Below are positions 36,765 to 46,758 of a stretch of DNA of 64,000 nucleotides, in pieces (position 1 is the first letter of the stretch; the number at the start of each line of letters is the position of its first letter). The stretch comes from Streptomyces specialis (GTDB lineage Bacteria; Actinomycetota; Actinomycetes; Streptomycetales; Streptomycetaceae). The notes beneath the pieces were generated by a model, which worked only from the letters and a program-made list of their open reading frames with translations, ran no database searches and was not told where the DNA came from. The DNA is taken from contig NZ_LN929895.1 of assembly GCF_001493375.1 (NCBI RefSeq), forward strand, positions 680,661-744,660. Direction: 5' to 3'. The position numbers and the translations under genes were made by a program.

Positions 36765-37283
36765 GTGCCCGAAACCTCAACGGAAGTCACCGTCCGCCGC
36801 GCCAGGACCACGGATGTCCGCGCGGTGCGCCACCTCATCGATGTCTACTCACGCGACGGGTTCCTGCTCGACAAGGCGACGGTGACGCTTTACGAGGACA
36901 TTCAGGAGTTCTGGGTGGCCGAGCGGGACCACGACGCCCGGGTGGTGGCCTGCGGCGCTCTGCACGTCATGTGGGAAGACCTGGCCGAGGTGCGCACGCT
37001 CGCGGTGGATCCGCTCCTGAAGGGCCAGGGAGTAGGGCATCGCGTGCTGGAGAAGTTGCTCCAGACGGCACGGTGGCTCGGTGTCCGGCGCATTTTCTGC
37101 CTCACCTTCGAAGTCGAGTTCTTCGCCCGGCACGGCTTCCGCGAGATCGGTGAGACCCCGGTGGACGGTGATGTGTACAGCGAGCTGCTGCGTTCCTATG
37201 ACGAGGGAGTAGCCGAGTTCCTGGGGCTGGAACGGGTCAAGCCCAACACATTGGGTAACAGCAGGATGCTGCTGCATCTCTGA
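36765..37283 (+). CDS. argA: Amino-acid N-acetyltransferase (short, GNAT-type N-acetylglutamate synthase)
   Basis: A 172-residue GNAT-fold enzyme closely resembling the mycobacterial short ArgA (Rv2747) that acetylates glutamate or glutamine in arginine synthesis. TVRRARTTDVRAVRHLIDVYS, YEDIQEFWVAE, CGALHVMWEDLAEVRTLAVDP, the acetyl-CoA loop GQGVGHRVLEKLL and CLTFEVEFFARHGFREI match in order, as does the ending KPNTLGNSRMLLHL. GTG 36765 gives the family length; upstream in-frame residues overlap the regulator gene and are not conserved. Confidence 0.9.
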   Translation: MPETSTEVTVRRARTTDVRAVRHLIDVYSRDGFLLDKATVTLYEDIQEFWVAERDHDARVVACGALHVMWEDLAEVRTLAVDPLLKGQGVGHRVLEKLLQTARWLGVRRIFCLTFEVEFFARHGFREIGETPVDGDVYSELLRSYDEGVAEFLGLERVKPNTLGNSRMLLHL

Positions 37284-37445
37284 CGGAAGCGACGCATGGC
37301 CGTTATGTCCGGATCGTCCGCCCGTGTCTTATCGGATGCCCGGTAATCCCGCACCTGGGGTTTGTGTTTTCCCAGCCCTAGCGGTTTGATTACGTCCGCA
37401 GTACAACAGCAGTGGTATTCGGCGACATGAATGAGGAGTAGCCCC

Positions 37446-37796
37446 GTGGCACAGAAGGTTCAGGTCCTTCTCCTCGATGACCTCAGCGGCGGCGAGGCGG
37501 ACGAGACCGTAACGTTCGCGCTCGACGGCAAGACTTACGAGATCGACCTCAACTCCGATAACGCGGACAAGCTCCGTGAGGCCCTTGAGCCCTATGTCAA
37601 GGCCGGCCGCCGCGCCGGTGGGGCGCGGGCCGCCCGTGGCCGTACCCGTACCCCGGCGGCTCCCGCGGCCGGTGGCGGCGCGAGCCAGGACACCGCGAAA
37701 ATCCGCGCCTGGGCCAAGGAAAACGGATACGAGGTCAATGACCGCGGCCGTGTTCCCGCCAACATTCGCGAGGCGTACGAGAAGGCAGGCGTCTGA
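37446..37796 (+). CDS. lsr2: Lsr2 nucleoid-associated protein
   Basis: A 116-residue H-NS-like bridging protein that silences AT-rich, often horizontally acquired, DNA. The N-terminal oligomerisation domain (KVQVLLLDDLSGGEADETVTFALDG) and the C-terminal AT-hook-like DNA-binding domain (KIRAWAKENGYEVNDRGRVPANIREAYEKA, with the RGR minor-groove clamp) are present. They are joined by an Arg/Ala-rich linker (about residues 60-80). GTG 37446 follows GAGGAG. A strong terminator lies 65 bp after the stop. Confidence 0.97.
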   Translation: MAQKVQVLLLDDLSGGEADETVTFALDGKTYEIDLNSDNADKLREALEPYVKAGRRAGGARAARGRTRTPAAPAAGGGASQDTAKIRAWAKENGYEVNDRGRVPANIREAYEKAGV

Positions 37797-37860
37797 AGTC
37801 GCACACCGGCCGGAGCGCGTCCGGCGAGTCCGGGCAGGCCGTTCGGCCGGGTCCCGGGTC

Positions 37861-37892
37861 CGGGGGGCCGCGATCATGTGAGCGGCCCCCCG
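37861..37892 (+). terminator. Terminator after lsr2
   Basis: A perfect 11-bp GC stem, CGGGGGGCCGC (37861-37871) with its complement at 37882-37892 and a 10-nt AT-containing loop. Confidence 0.82.
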
Positions 37893-37993
37893 AGGTGTGC
37901 CCGGGGGCCGAATCGCGAGTGTCCTGCGTGGGCGACCCGCTCCCGTACGGAAGAGTTACGCGGTGTCTGCGACCGACCGCGTCAGGTGTTCGC

Positions 37994-38007
37994 GTTCGCC
38001 TGTAGCG
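37994..38007 (+). promoter_or_regulatory. ClgR box 1
   Basis: GTTCGC-CTGTA-GCG matches exactly the published Streptomyces ClgR operator GTTCGC-N5-GCG. ClgR activates clp and lon genes; this copy is about 340 bp before clpC. Confidence 0.7.
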
Positions 38008-38129
38008 GATGTCCGTGGCTGATGCGGCATGGAGTGTCAGCCTGGAGGGGTAGGCAGTTCATAACGGACGATGGGCCACTCACGGATGAGGGGGCGGTAG
38101 CGGTGGGTCCGGGTGTGTCGCGCGGCGGC

Positions 38130-38143
38130 GTTCGCCGACGGCG
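38130..38143 (+). promoter_or_regulatory. ClgR box 2
   Basis: GTTCGC-CGACG-GCG, a second exact match to GTTCGC-N5-GCG, ending 31 bp before the SigR-type promoter and about 206 bp before clpC. Confidence 0.7.
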
Positions 38144-38174
38144 TAGCCATCCGGAGTGCTGGTACTTGGCCTGC

Positions 38175-38202
38175 GGGAACATCGTCTCGCACCATCGGGT
38201 TG
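38175..38202 (+). promoter_or_regulatory. SigR-type (thiol-oxidative stress) promoter of clpC
   Basis: GGGAAC (38175-38180), an 18-bp spacer, and GTTG (38199-38202) fit the SigR consensus GGGAAY-N18-GTT. clpC is a known member of the SigR regulon in Streptomyces, where it helps clear damaged proteins and RsrA. The transcript would have a leader of about 140 nt. Confidence 0.72.
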
Positions 38203-38349
38203 GAACTGTTGTCGCCTGTTCGGGGCACGCCGCCGGGGACAGGAGCAGACAGTTGGAATGAGCGGTCCCCCGTTGCGGGACTAAGCTGCGGAAGGACAGG
38301 GAGGGGACCGACCCCTTTACTGCCTGACCGCTCTGAGGAGCGATTAACG

Positions 38350-40875
<2,526 letters not shown>

Positions 40876-40900
40876 CCCCCCGCTGATCGGCTGAACGACA

Positions 40901-40942
40901 CCGACGCCCCCGTGGCCCGCTTCAGGGTCACGGGGGCGTCGG
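40901..40942 (+). terminator. Terminator after clpC (may be bidirectional)
   Basis: A 14-bp stem, CCGACGCCCCCGTG (40901-40914) pairing CACGGGGGCGTCGG (40929-40942), with further pairing inside. It lies 25 bp after clpC and 21 bp before the end of the convergent toxin gene. Confidence 0.82.
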
Positions 40943-40963
40943 CGCGTCCGGGCGCGGTGGGCG

Positions 40964-41371
40964 TCAGGGGCGGAACGGGTTCCGTACGCGGCAGCCCGTG
41001 TGTGCGACATCCTTCACGTTCCGCGTGACCAGGGTCAGGTCGTGGACCAGGGCCGTCGCCGCCAGCAGGCCGTCTATGGCGGGGACCCGGCGGGCGGCGC
41101 TCAGGCGGCCCCACGCTTCGGCGATGTCGGCCGTCACCGGCAGGACGCGGTCCGCGTAACGGTGGCGCAGGTCGTCCAGCCACAGGTCCAGCGCCGCGGC
41201 CCGGGCGGCGTCGCGGTGCCGGATGTTCTCCACACCCTTGCGGATCTCGCCGACGATCAGCGTGCTGAGATGGACGGAACGGTCGGGGACGCCACGGATC
41301 CACGCGGCGACCCGCGGATCGGGGCGGTGCCTGCGCAGCTCGGACACCACGTTCGTGTCGAGCAGGTACAT
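40964..41371 (-). CDS. PIN-domain toxin (VapC/FitB type)
   Basis: A 135-residue ribonuclease toxin. The PIN acidic residues are visible: Asp in MYLLDTNVVSEL, Glu in LIVGEIRKGVEN, and Asp/Asp in VPAIDGLLAATALVHDL and the LVTRNVKDV stretch. The IRHRDAARAAALDLWLDDL helix is typical of FitB/VapC. It follows the antitoxin gene by 7 nt on the same strand. The pair is an accessory toxin-antitoxin module next to the clpC terminator; Clp proteases commonly degrade such antitoxins, though no link is shown here. Confidence 0.92.
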   Translation of the reverse strand: MYLLDTNVVSELRRHRPDPRVAAWIRGVPDRSVHLSTLIVGEIRKGVENIRHRDAARAAALDLWLDDLRHRYADRVLPVTADIAEAWGRLSAARRVPAIDGLLAATALVHDLTLVTRNVKDVAHTGCRVRNPFRP

Positions 41372-41378
41372 CGCCCGC

Positions 41379-41642
41379 TCAGTCCTCTCCGAAGTCCACG
41401 GCGCGCGGCAGGTCGCGGGCGGCCACGGCGGCCTCCAGCTCGGCCGCCAGCTCGTCGTCATGGCCTTCCAGCAGGAAGTCCCGCAGGTCGAGGCGCTCGC
41501 CGCGCAGACGGTGATACTCCCGGATGTCGAGGATCACGGCGACCTCCTCGCCGTGCCGGGTGACGAGCTGGGGCTCCCCGGCGGTCGCCTGCCGGAGCAC
41601 CTCGCTGAACCGCTGCTTGGCTTCCTGAACCTGCCAGTGCAT
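41379..41642 (-). CDS. Phd/YefM-family antitoxin
   Basis: An 87-residue antitoxin. The N-terminal Phd/YefM DNA-binding fold (MHWQVQEAKQRFSEVLRQATAGEPQLVTRHGEEVAVILDIREYHRL) is followed by an acidic toxin-neutralising tail (DDELAAELEAAVAARDLPRAVDFGED). ATG 41642 (AAGGG about ten bases upstream) is preferred to GTG 41651. A perfect palindrome upstream is the likely autoregulatory operator. Confidence 0.92.
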   Translation of the reverse strand: MHWQVQEAKQRFSEVLRQATAGEPQLVTRHGEEVAVILDIREYHRLRGERLDLRDFLLEGHDDELAAELEAAVAARDLPRAVDFGED

Positions 41643-41680
41643 CGCGTCCACGCCCTTCGCGCTCGCTTCTCACTCCCGAT

Positions 41681-41699
41681 TCTGTCCAGTCTGGACAGA
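41681..41699. promoter_or_regulatory. Perfect palindrome, probable antitoxin operator
   Basis: TCTGTCCAG-T-CTGGACAGA, a perfect 9-bp inverted repeat around one base, 39 bp upstream of the antitoxin start. The position and symmetry suit binding by a Phd-type dimer. Confidence 0.62.
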
Positions 41700-41803
41700 G
41701 CCGAACCCACGGTAGCAGGGTGCGGTCCCGGCGGACCGGACGGAGGATGGGGGGTGGGGGCGGGCCGGACGCTGGGACGCGGTGAGGACGGAGGTCGGTC
41801 GCC

Positions 41804-42025
41804 ATGCGGCATCTGATGCGCGCCGAGTACGAGAACGCGGAGCCGGAGGCCGGCCGGCCGGGGCCGGTGAAGACCTGGCACATGGTGCGCGGGGAGGAGG
41901 CCGTCGCGATGTGCGGGCGGGCGCTGCGGCCCGGGGCGCGGTCGCTCTCGGACGAGGAGTGGGGCCGGACGGCGGAACCGTTCTGCCACACCTGCGGCGC
42001 CCTGTATCTGCGTGAGGTTCCCTGA
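41804..42025 (+). CDS. Small zinc-ribbon-like hypothetical protein
   Basis: A 73-residue protein with spaced cysteine/histidine ligands: His25 in KTWHMVRG, Cys in AMCGRALRPGA and CHTC in EPFCHTCGALYL. The pattern suggests one zinc site. Such short proteins are common in Streptomyces and their role is unknown. The ATG at 41804 gives the family-like start MRHLMRAEYENAE; Met5 is an alternative. It lies 30 bp before tag on the same strand. Confidence 0.78.
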   Translation: MRHLMRAEYENAEPEAGRPGPVKTWHMVRGEEAVAMCGRALRPGARSLSDEEWGRTAEPFCHTCGALYLREVP

Positions 42026-42055
42026 CTGTCAGACCCCTGCGGCAGACTGCGGGGT

Positions 42056-42649
42056 ATGGAGACGACGCTGGCGTCGGCGGTGGCCGGGGCGGACGGGCTG
42101 CCGCGCTGCCCCTGGGGCGTGGCCCCGGAGGACTACCGGGAGTACCACGACACGGAGTGGGGGCGCGCGGTCCGGGGGGACGACGCGCTGTTCGAGCGGC
42201 TGTGCCTGGAGGCGTTCCAGTCCGGCCTTTCCTGGCTGACGATCCTGCGCCGCAGAGAGGGCTTCCGGGCGGCGTTCGACGGGTTCGTGGTCGCCAAGGT
42301 CGCGGCGTTCACCGAGGAGGACGTGGAGCGCCTCCTGGGCGATCCGGGGATCATCAGGAACCGGGCGAAGATCGAGGCGACCGTGGGCAACGCCCGGGTG
42401 GCCGCCGGGTGGGCCGAGGGCGAGCTGACGGACCTGATCTGGTCCTTCGCGCCGGAGGCGGAGGGCCGGCCCGCGCCGCGCGGCCCCGGGGAGATACCGG
42501 CGACGACGCCCGAGTCCGTGGCGCTGTCCAGGACGCTGAAGAAGCGCGGCTTCCGGTTCGTCGGGCCCACCACGGCGTATGCCCTGATGCAGGCGTGCGG
42601 GCTGGTCAACGACCATCTGGCCGAGTGTCATGTCAGGGAGCGGATATGA
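42056..42649 (+). CDS. tag: DNA-3-methyladenine glycosylase I
   Basis: A 197-residue base-excision enzyme removing 3-methyladenine. RCPWGVAPEDYREYHDTEWGRAVRGDDALFERL is the conserved start, including a zinc-ligand Cys. LEAFQSGLSWLTILRRREGFR contains the helix-hairpin-helix region and catalytic Glu/Trp area, and the C-terminal CGLVNDHLAECHVRE supplies further zinc ligands. Its stop overlaps the start of the downstream TPR gene (ATGA). Confidence 0.96.
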   Translation: METTLASAVAGADGLPRCPWGVAPEDYREYHDTEWGRAVRGDDALFERLCLEAFQSGLSWLTILRRREGFRAAFDGFVVAKVAAFTEEDVERLLGDPGIIRNRAKIEATVGNARVAAGWAEGELTDLIWSFAPEAEGRPAPRGPGEIPATTPESVALSRTLKKRGFRFVGPTTAYALMQACGLVNDHLAECHVRERI

Positions 42650-43125
42650 GCGACTGGCAGCGGCGGGCCGCGCGGCTGTGGGACGCCTTCGACGCGCACG
42701 ACCCGGCCGGTTTCCGGGACGCCATGCGGCGGCTCGTCGCCGAGCTGCCCGTGGACGACCCGGTGGGGCTGTTCGAGCTGGCCTCCGCGCACGACGCCAC
42801 GGACCGGGAGTCCGAGGCCGCCGTGCTGTACCGGCGGGCGCTGGCCGCCGGGCTGGGCGGCGCCCTGCGGCGGCAGGCGGTGATCCAGCTCGCCAGCACC
42901 CTGCGGAACCTGGGGGAGGCCGAGGAGAGCGTCGCGCTGCTGCGGCACGAGCGGGCGGAAGGCTCGGACGAGCTGGACGGCGCGGTGGACGCGTTCCTCG
43001 CCCTGGCGCTGACGGACACGGGCCGGGAGCGGGAGGCGGTGGCGCTGCTGCTGCGGGCCCTCGCGCCGCACCTGCCGAGGTACCGGGAGCCGGTGGAGAG
43101 CCGGGCGGCGGGACTGACGGGCTGA
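42646..43125 (+). CDS. Tetratricopeptide-repeat protein
   Basis: A 159-residue helical protein with TPR-like repeats: FELASAHDATDRESEAAVLYRRALAAGL, RRQAVIQLASTLRNLGEAEESVALLRHER and AVDAFLALALTDTGREREAVALLLRAL. It matches the small Streptomyces TPR family that lacks other domains. It is coupled to tag through ATGA, but a functional link is not evident. Confidence 0.85.
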   Translation: MSDWQRRAARLWDAFDAHDPAGFRDAMRRLVAELPVDDPVGLFELASAHDATDRESEAAVLYRRALAAGLGGALRRQAVIQLASTLRNLGEAEESVALLRHERAEGSDELDGAVDAFLALALTDTGREREAVALLLRALAPHLPRYREPVESRAAGLTG

Positions 43126-43159
43126 CCGGGCCCGTGGGCCGGGCGGGCCGTCCCGCCGC

Positions 43160-44277
43160 TCAGTGCGGGGCGCCGCGCCGGTAGCGGCCGGGGGCCAGCC
43201 CGTAGGCGCGTTTGAACGCCTTGGCGAAGGCGAACTCCGAGGAGTACCCGACGCGCTGCGCCACCGCGCTGAGCGGCGCGTCCGACTCGCGCAGCAGCCG
43301 CCCGGCGATCGTCATCCGCCACCAGGTCAGATAGGCCAGCGGGGACTCGCCCACGAGCGTGGTGAAGCGCTGTGCGAAGACCGACCGCGACAGCCCGCCG
43401 CGCATGCCCAGCTCCTCCACCGTCCAGGGGCGGGCCGGCTCGGCGTGGATGCCCTCCTGGCTCTTATCAACATATTCGAGCCCCCGGGACAGGCCGGAAG
43501 CTCGCATGCCGCCTTCTGTTTCAAGAAAATAATCACTCAAATCATTGGTCTTCTCATAAAACACATCTAATCTGTCGTCCGCCACACTAAGCCTGTCACA
43601 AACGATTCACTAACCTGTATTCAGATTAACGCTAGAACCAACGTCATTACGTTGGTTGATGTTATGTAGTCAGCCAGAAGTCGGCATACGATATTTCTGC
43701 CTGTCTCGTGGGCTCGGGAATGTGTATAAGAGACAGGGATGTACAGCAGCATCGCGTCCACCAGGGCGGGCACCACGCCGTCGCGGCCGGGCCTGCGCTC
43801 GTCCAGCTCGGCGCCGAGCAGCCCGGTCATCGCGTGCAGCGCGCCGTGCCGCCCCGGCCGGGCGGGCAGGTGGACGACGCGGGGCAGCTCGCACAGCAGC
43901 GGGTGCGGGCGGCCGTTCCCCAACTGGTAGGCGCCGCACAGCAGCATGGTGCGGGCCCCGGGGCCGTCGATGCGGACCTGCCCGATCGGGGACGTCGGGT
44001 CCTGGCGGTCCGGCATGAAGTCGGCCAGCGGCGTGGCCGGGTCGTCGGCCAGCCCGTGGGCGCTTCCGTCCCGGAGGAACACGATGTCGCCCGTCGTCAG
44101 CGGCAGGGGAGCGCCGCCCTCGTGCGGCACCAGCCAGCAGGTGCCCTGGAGAACCACGTGGAAGGAGGCCCCGTCGATGGCCGGGAACCGCAGCCCCCAG
44201 GGTGCCCGCGCCTCGGTCCTGGCGGAGGTGGACGTGCCGACGCGCATCGCGGACAAGGCATCGGCCAGGACATCCAT
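43160..44277 (-). pseudogene. AraC-family regulator (cupin_6/AraC_binding type) split by adapter
   Basis: One gene shown in two pieces. The N-terminal cupin sensor domain (MDVLADALSAMRVG from 44277; LLPHEGG-type VPHEGGAPLPLTTGDIVFLRDGSAHGL) runs to LVDAMLLYI near 43740. The C-terminal HTH_18 domain (IHAEPARPWTVEELG, SRSVFAQRFTTLVGESPLAYLTWWRM, VAQRVGYSSEFAFAKAFKRAYG) runs to 43160. Between them lie 280 bases of adapter and noise (43457-43736). A few dozen bases of the linker are probably missing. Such regulators usually control a divergent NAD(P)H-binding oxidoreductase; only a remnant of one is seen upstream. The disruption is technical, so the organism probably has an intact gene. Confidence 0.88.
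43457..43736 (+). other. Two head-to-head Nextera i7 adapters with index N703 (assembly artefact)
   Basis: The left side (43457-about 43520) follows the mosaic end, CGAGCCCACGAGAC, an index resembling AGGCAGAA and the P7 tail. The right side carries GTCGGCATACGATAT (43680-43694), then exactly TTCTGCCT (the N703 index) and GTCTCGTGGGCTCGG, then TGTGTATAAGAGACAG ending at 43736. About 150 bp of AT-rich noise lies between. Two reads that ran off their inserts were joined through their adapters. Confidence 0.97.
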
Positions 44278-44429
44278 GGGGCTGATTCTACGGTCAACGA
44301 TCCACCCTCGACGGAGGATCGGATATGAAACTAGGGTGTGGGGATATTCATCGTCCGTGAAGGTGCCCCCGGATGGGCCGCACGTTCTCCTCACACGATG
44401 AAGGGACCAGGCCATGACCACGCCGGTGA

Positions 44430-44576
44430 CGGGGGCGGCGCTCCTCGCCCTTGGCGCGTGCCGGCGGATTCACGCCGGTCACCGGCGCGGTGGTACGGGT
44501 GACGGGCCGTCCGGTCCTGACCCTCGCGGCCCACGCGGCGGAGCGGGCGCCGCGCCGGAAGTTCACTCCCCGGTAA
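44430..44576 (+). pseudogene. Possible remnant of an NmrA/NAD(P)H-binding oxidoreductase (C-terminal end)
   Basis: In one frame the sequence reads ARAGGFTPVTGAVVRVTGRPVLTLAAHAAERAP and stops at TAA 44574-44576, with G or C in almost every third position. This resembles the C terminus of NmrA-like proteins (xxVTGxVxxVTGRPxxTLAxxA), which are usually encoded divergently from AraC regulators of the type next door. No start or N-terminal domain is present. It could be a genuine deletion or another faulty join; no adapter is visible here. Confidence 0.4.
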
Positions 44577-44669
44577 GAAATCCGGCCAGGAAGAGGGCGA
44601 AACGGGTTGGTCCGGGCAGGAGATGGCACACGTAAGGAGGTTGACGGCTGAGTAACTGAGGAGCACGGC

Positions 44670-45095
44670 ATGTGCCTTGTCCCCGTGCGGTCCGGGACCG
44701 CCGACTTCGCCCTGCGCTTCCCGGCCCACCCCGTGTGGGTGCGCAACGCCCGCGACGCCATGCGCACGGCGCTGAGCACGGCCGTGCCGGGCAACGAAGA
44801 ACTCATCGACACCGCCGTCCTGCTGACGTCGGAGGTCGTGAGCAACGCGATCAAGGCGTCCCGGCACTGCCCGACGCCGCCCCCCGTCGATGTCCACGCC
44901 TGCTGGTCCCCGGAGGGAGACCTCCAGGTGCACGTCTACGACCGCGCCCCCGGCGAACCCGACGTCCCCGACCGCTCGCCGTCAGACGACCGGGAGCACG
45001 GCCGCGGCCTGCTGCTCCTGACCCGCTGCGCCCGCAAGTGGGACGTCTGCCACCACGCCCCCGGGCCGGGGAAGATGGTCTGGTTCCAGTTGTAG
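44670..45095 (+). CDS. ATP-binding protein, HATPase_c_2 (anti-sigma-factor-like)
   Basis: A 141-residue GHKL ATPase domain protein. DTAVLLTSEVVSNAIKASRH is the N box and DDREHGRGLLLLTRCARKWD the glycine-rich box. The N-terminal RFPAHPVWVRNARDAMRTAL matches the short Streptomyces RsbW-like group. ATG 44670 has AGGAG eight bases upstream; a second AAGGAGG further upstream is followed by no useful start. No paired regulator is adjacent. Confidence 0.88.
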   Translation: MCLVPVRSGTADFALRFPAHPVWVRNARDAMRTALSTAVPGNEELIDTAVLLTSEVVSNAIKASRHCPTPPPVDVHACWSPEGDLQVHVYDRAPGEPDVPDRSPSDDREHGRGLLLLTRCARKWDVCHHAPGPGKMVWFQL

Positions 45096-45132
45096 GAGCG
45101 ACGTCCCGCAAGTCCCGATCAGCGTGGGGCGC

Positions 45133-45559
45133 ATGGTCGAGATCAGCAGGGTGACCAGGGTCGCCGGCGTCGTCGCCGCCGGGGGTCTGTTCGACGGGCC
45201 GGTGCGCGAGGAGTGGGCGGAGCGTTTCCTCGCCCTGCCGGGGCACCACCTGCTGGTCGCCCGTGAGCCGGCGACGGGCACCCCGGTCGGCATGATCACC
45301 GGGATCGGGATGAGCCACCCCGACAAGGGCACCGAGATGTGCCTCTACGAGCTGGGCGTCGAGGAGGACCACCGGCGCCGGGGGCATCGGCCGAGCCCTG
45401 GTCGAGGCCCTGGCGGAACTCGCCCGGGAGCGGGGCTGTTACGGGATGTGGGTGCCCGTGGACAGCGGCAACGCCGCGGCCCAGGCCACCTACCGCGCCG
45501 CGGGCGGTGTCACCGAGGGCCCGGTGACCGTCCAGGTCTGGGAGTTCGGCGAGCGATAG
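45133..45559 (+). pseudogene. GNAT N-acetyltransferase (AAC(3)-I-like), single-base frameshift
   Basis: A GNAT protein resembling AAC(3)-I-type acetyltransferases. HHLLVAREPATGTPVGMITG, MSHPDKGTEMCLYELGVEEDHRRRG are in one frame; IGRALVEALAELARERGCYGMWVPVDSGNAAAQATYRAAGG follows in the next, ending at TAG 45557-45559. An extra G in the GGGG run at about 45377-45380 separates them and removing it restores the acetyl-CoA loop RRRGIGRAL. Substrate is unknown; the family includes aminoglycoside acetyltransferases but close similarity is not established. Probably a homopolymer error. Confidence 0.82.
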
Positions 45560-45647
45560 CCCCGCCTCTCGCCGTTCCCGCCATAGCCACCGTTGTCCGT
45601 CGTTGTCCACCGTTTCCGCTTCCGTTTCCGCGCCTCCCGGCGTGGCG

Positions 45648-46604
45648 TCAGCCGGTGCCCGGCAGCCGGTATCTGCCGTCGGGGAGGCGCTCCGCCAGGC
45701 CGTCGCCGACCAGTCCGTTGAGGGCGCGGATCCGCTGTTCCGGGTCGTGCCACACGCGGTCCAGGACGGAACGCGGCACCGGCGCGACCGCCTCGCGGAG
45801 CACGGCGAGCAGCTTGCCCCGCACCTGACGGTCCGTCCCGGCGTACGTCTGGCCGCGGCGGGGCGGACCCGCGTGGGCGGGGGACCCGGCCTGGCGCCAG
45901 GCGCACTGCTCGGCGATCGGGCAGCGCGCGCACTCGGGGCCGCGCGCCGTGCACAGCAGTGCGCCGAGTTCCATCGTGGCTGCCGCCCAGCGGGCCGCCG
46001 TGGCCGCCTCCTCGGGCAGGAGCATGCGGGCCAGCTTGCGTTCAGCGGCGGTGGTGGCGTTCGGCGGGTACTCGGTGCCGGTGACCGCGCGGGCGAAGAC
46101 CCGCCGGACGTTGGTGTCCAGCACCGCGTGCCGCTGCCCGTAGGCGAACGAGGCGACCGCCGCCGCCGTGTACTCGCCGACGCCGGGCAGCGCGAGGAGC
46201 TGGTGATGGTCCGTGGGGACCTCGCCGCCGTGCCGTTCCGCTATGGCGGCGGCGGCGCTGTGCAGGCGCAGCGCACGGCGGGGGTAGCCGAGGCGGCCCC
46301 AGGCGCGGACGGCCTCGCCCGGCGCCTCGGCGGCCAGGTCGGCGGGGCGCGGCCAGCGGCGCAGCCACTCCTCGTACACGGGGAGCACGCGGCTGACGGG
46401 GGTCTGCTGCAGCATGAACTCGCTGACCATGACGCCCCACGCGCCCGCCTCGGGACGGCGCCAGGGCAGGTCGCGGGCGTGCTGGTCGAACCACTCGATG
46501 ACCGGGGCGTGCAGGGTGGTGTGGGCGGGGGCGCCGGCTTCCGGATCGGTGATCGCCGCCGCTGTCGCTGTCGTCGTCGCTGTCGTCGATGTCGTCGCAG
46601 TCAT
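45648..46604 (-). CDS. mutY: A/G-specific adenine glycosylase
   Basis: A 318-residue helix-hairpin-helix glycosylase that removes adenine opposite 8-oxoguanine. The catalytic Glu is in VSEFMLQQTPVSRV, the HhH with catalytic Asp in LLALPGVGEYTAAAVASFAYGQRHAVLDTNVRRVFAR, and the [4Fe-4S] cysteines in LCTARGPECARCPIAEQCAW (C-X6-C-X2-C-X5-C). It lacks the C-terminal NUDIX-like domain found in many bacteria, as is common in actinomycetes. The first 20 residues (MTATTSTTATTTATAAAI) are encoded by short GTC/GCT-type repeats and are unlikely to be structured. Divergent from a membrane protein gene. Confidence 0.95.
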   Translation of the reverse strand: MTATTSTTATTTATAAAITDPEAGAPAHTTLHAPVIEWFDQHARDLPWRRPEAGAWGVMVSEFMLQQTPVSRVLPVYEEWLRRWPRPADLAAEAPGEAVRAWGRLGYPRRALRLHSAAAAIAERHGGEVPTDHHQLLALPGVGEYTAAAVASFAYGQRHAVLDTNVRRVFARAVTGTEYPPNATTAAERKLARMLLPEEAATAARWAAATMELGALLCTARGPECARCPIAEQCAWRQAGSPAHAGPPRRGQTYAGTDRQVRGKLLAVLREAVAPVPRSVLDRVWHDPEQRIRALNGLVGDGLAERLPDGRYRLPGTG

Positions 46605-46758
46605 GGCAAGGGCGATCCTGGCACGGCCTGGGCACGGCACAAAGCGGCCCGCCCCTCCCGCGTGTTGACGCGTGTTGACGGCCGTTGATACAGAACGGTG
46701 CCCTGGGAAGCGGAGGGTAGGGGGCTTTCGGGTGACAGAAGTCTCGTAAGGTTTCCGC

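Larger units (their letters stand above)
37797..38349 (+). other. Long regulatory region between lsr2 and clpC
   Basis: 553 bp without a credible gene. It holds the lsr2 terminator (37861-37892), two ClgR-type boxes (37994-38007 and 38130-38143), a SigR-type promoter (38175-38202) and the clpC ribosome site GAGGAG (38335-38340). Frames open through it (for example 37878-38261) lack the codon bias of the neighbours. Confidence 0.7.

Noticed and set aside
37878..38261. Open frame between lsr2 and clpC as a gene
   Set aside because: No ribosome site, weak third-position GC, and it overlaps the terminator, ClgR boxes and SigR promoter.
43457..43736. AT-rich island as horizontally acquired DNA or a Tn5-like transposon carrying mosaic ends
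   Set aside because: The 19-bp ends are Tn5-derived, but they continue into Illumina index and P7 sequence, no transposase or target duplication exists, and the AT-rich middle is noise between two adapters.
46555..46604. Short GTC/GCT-type repeats at the mutY start as a phase-variation tract
   Set aside because: The repeat is imperfect, encodes a variable Thr/Ala tail, and no alternative frame or promoter effect is evident.
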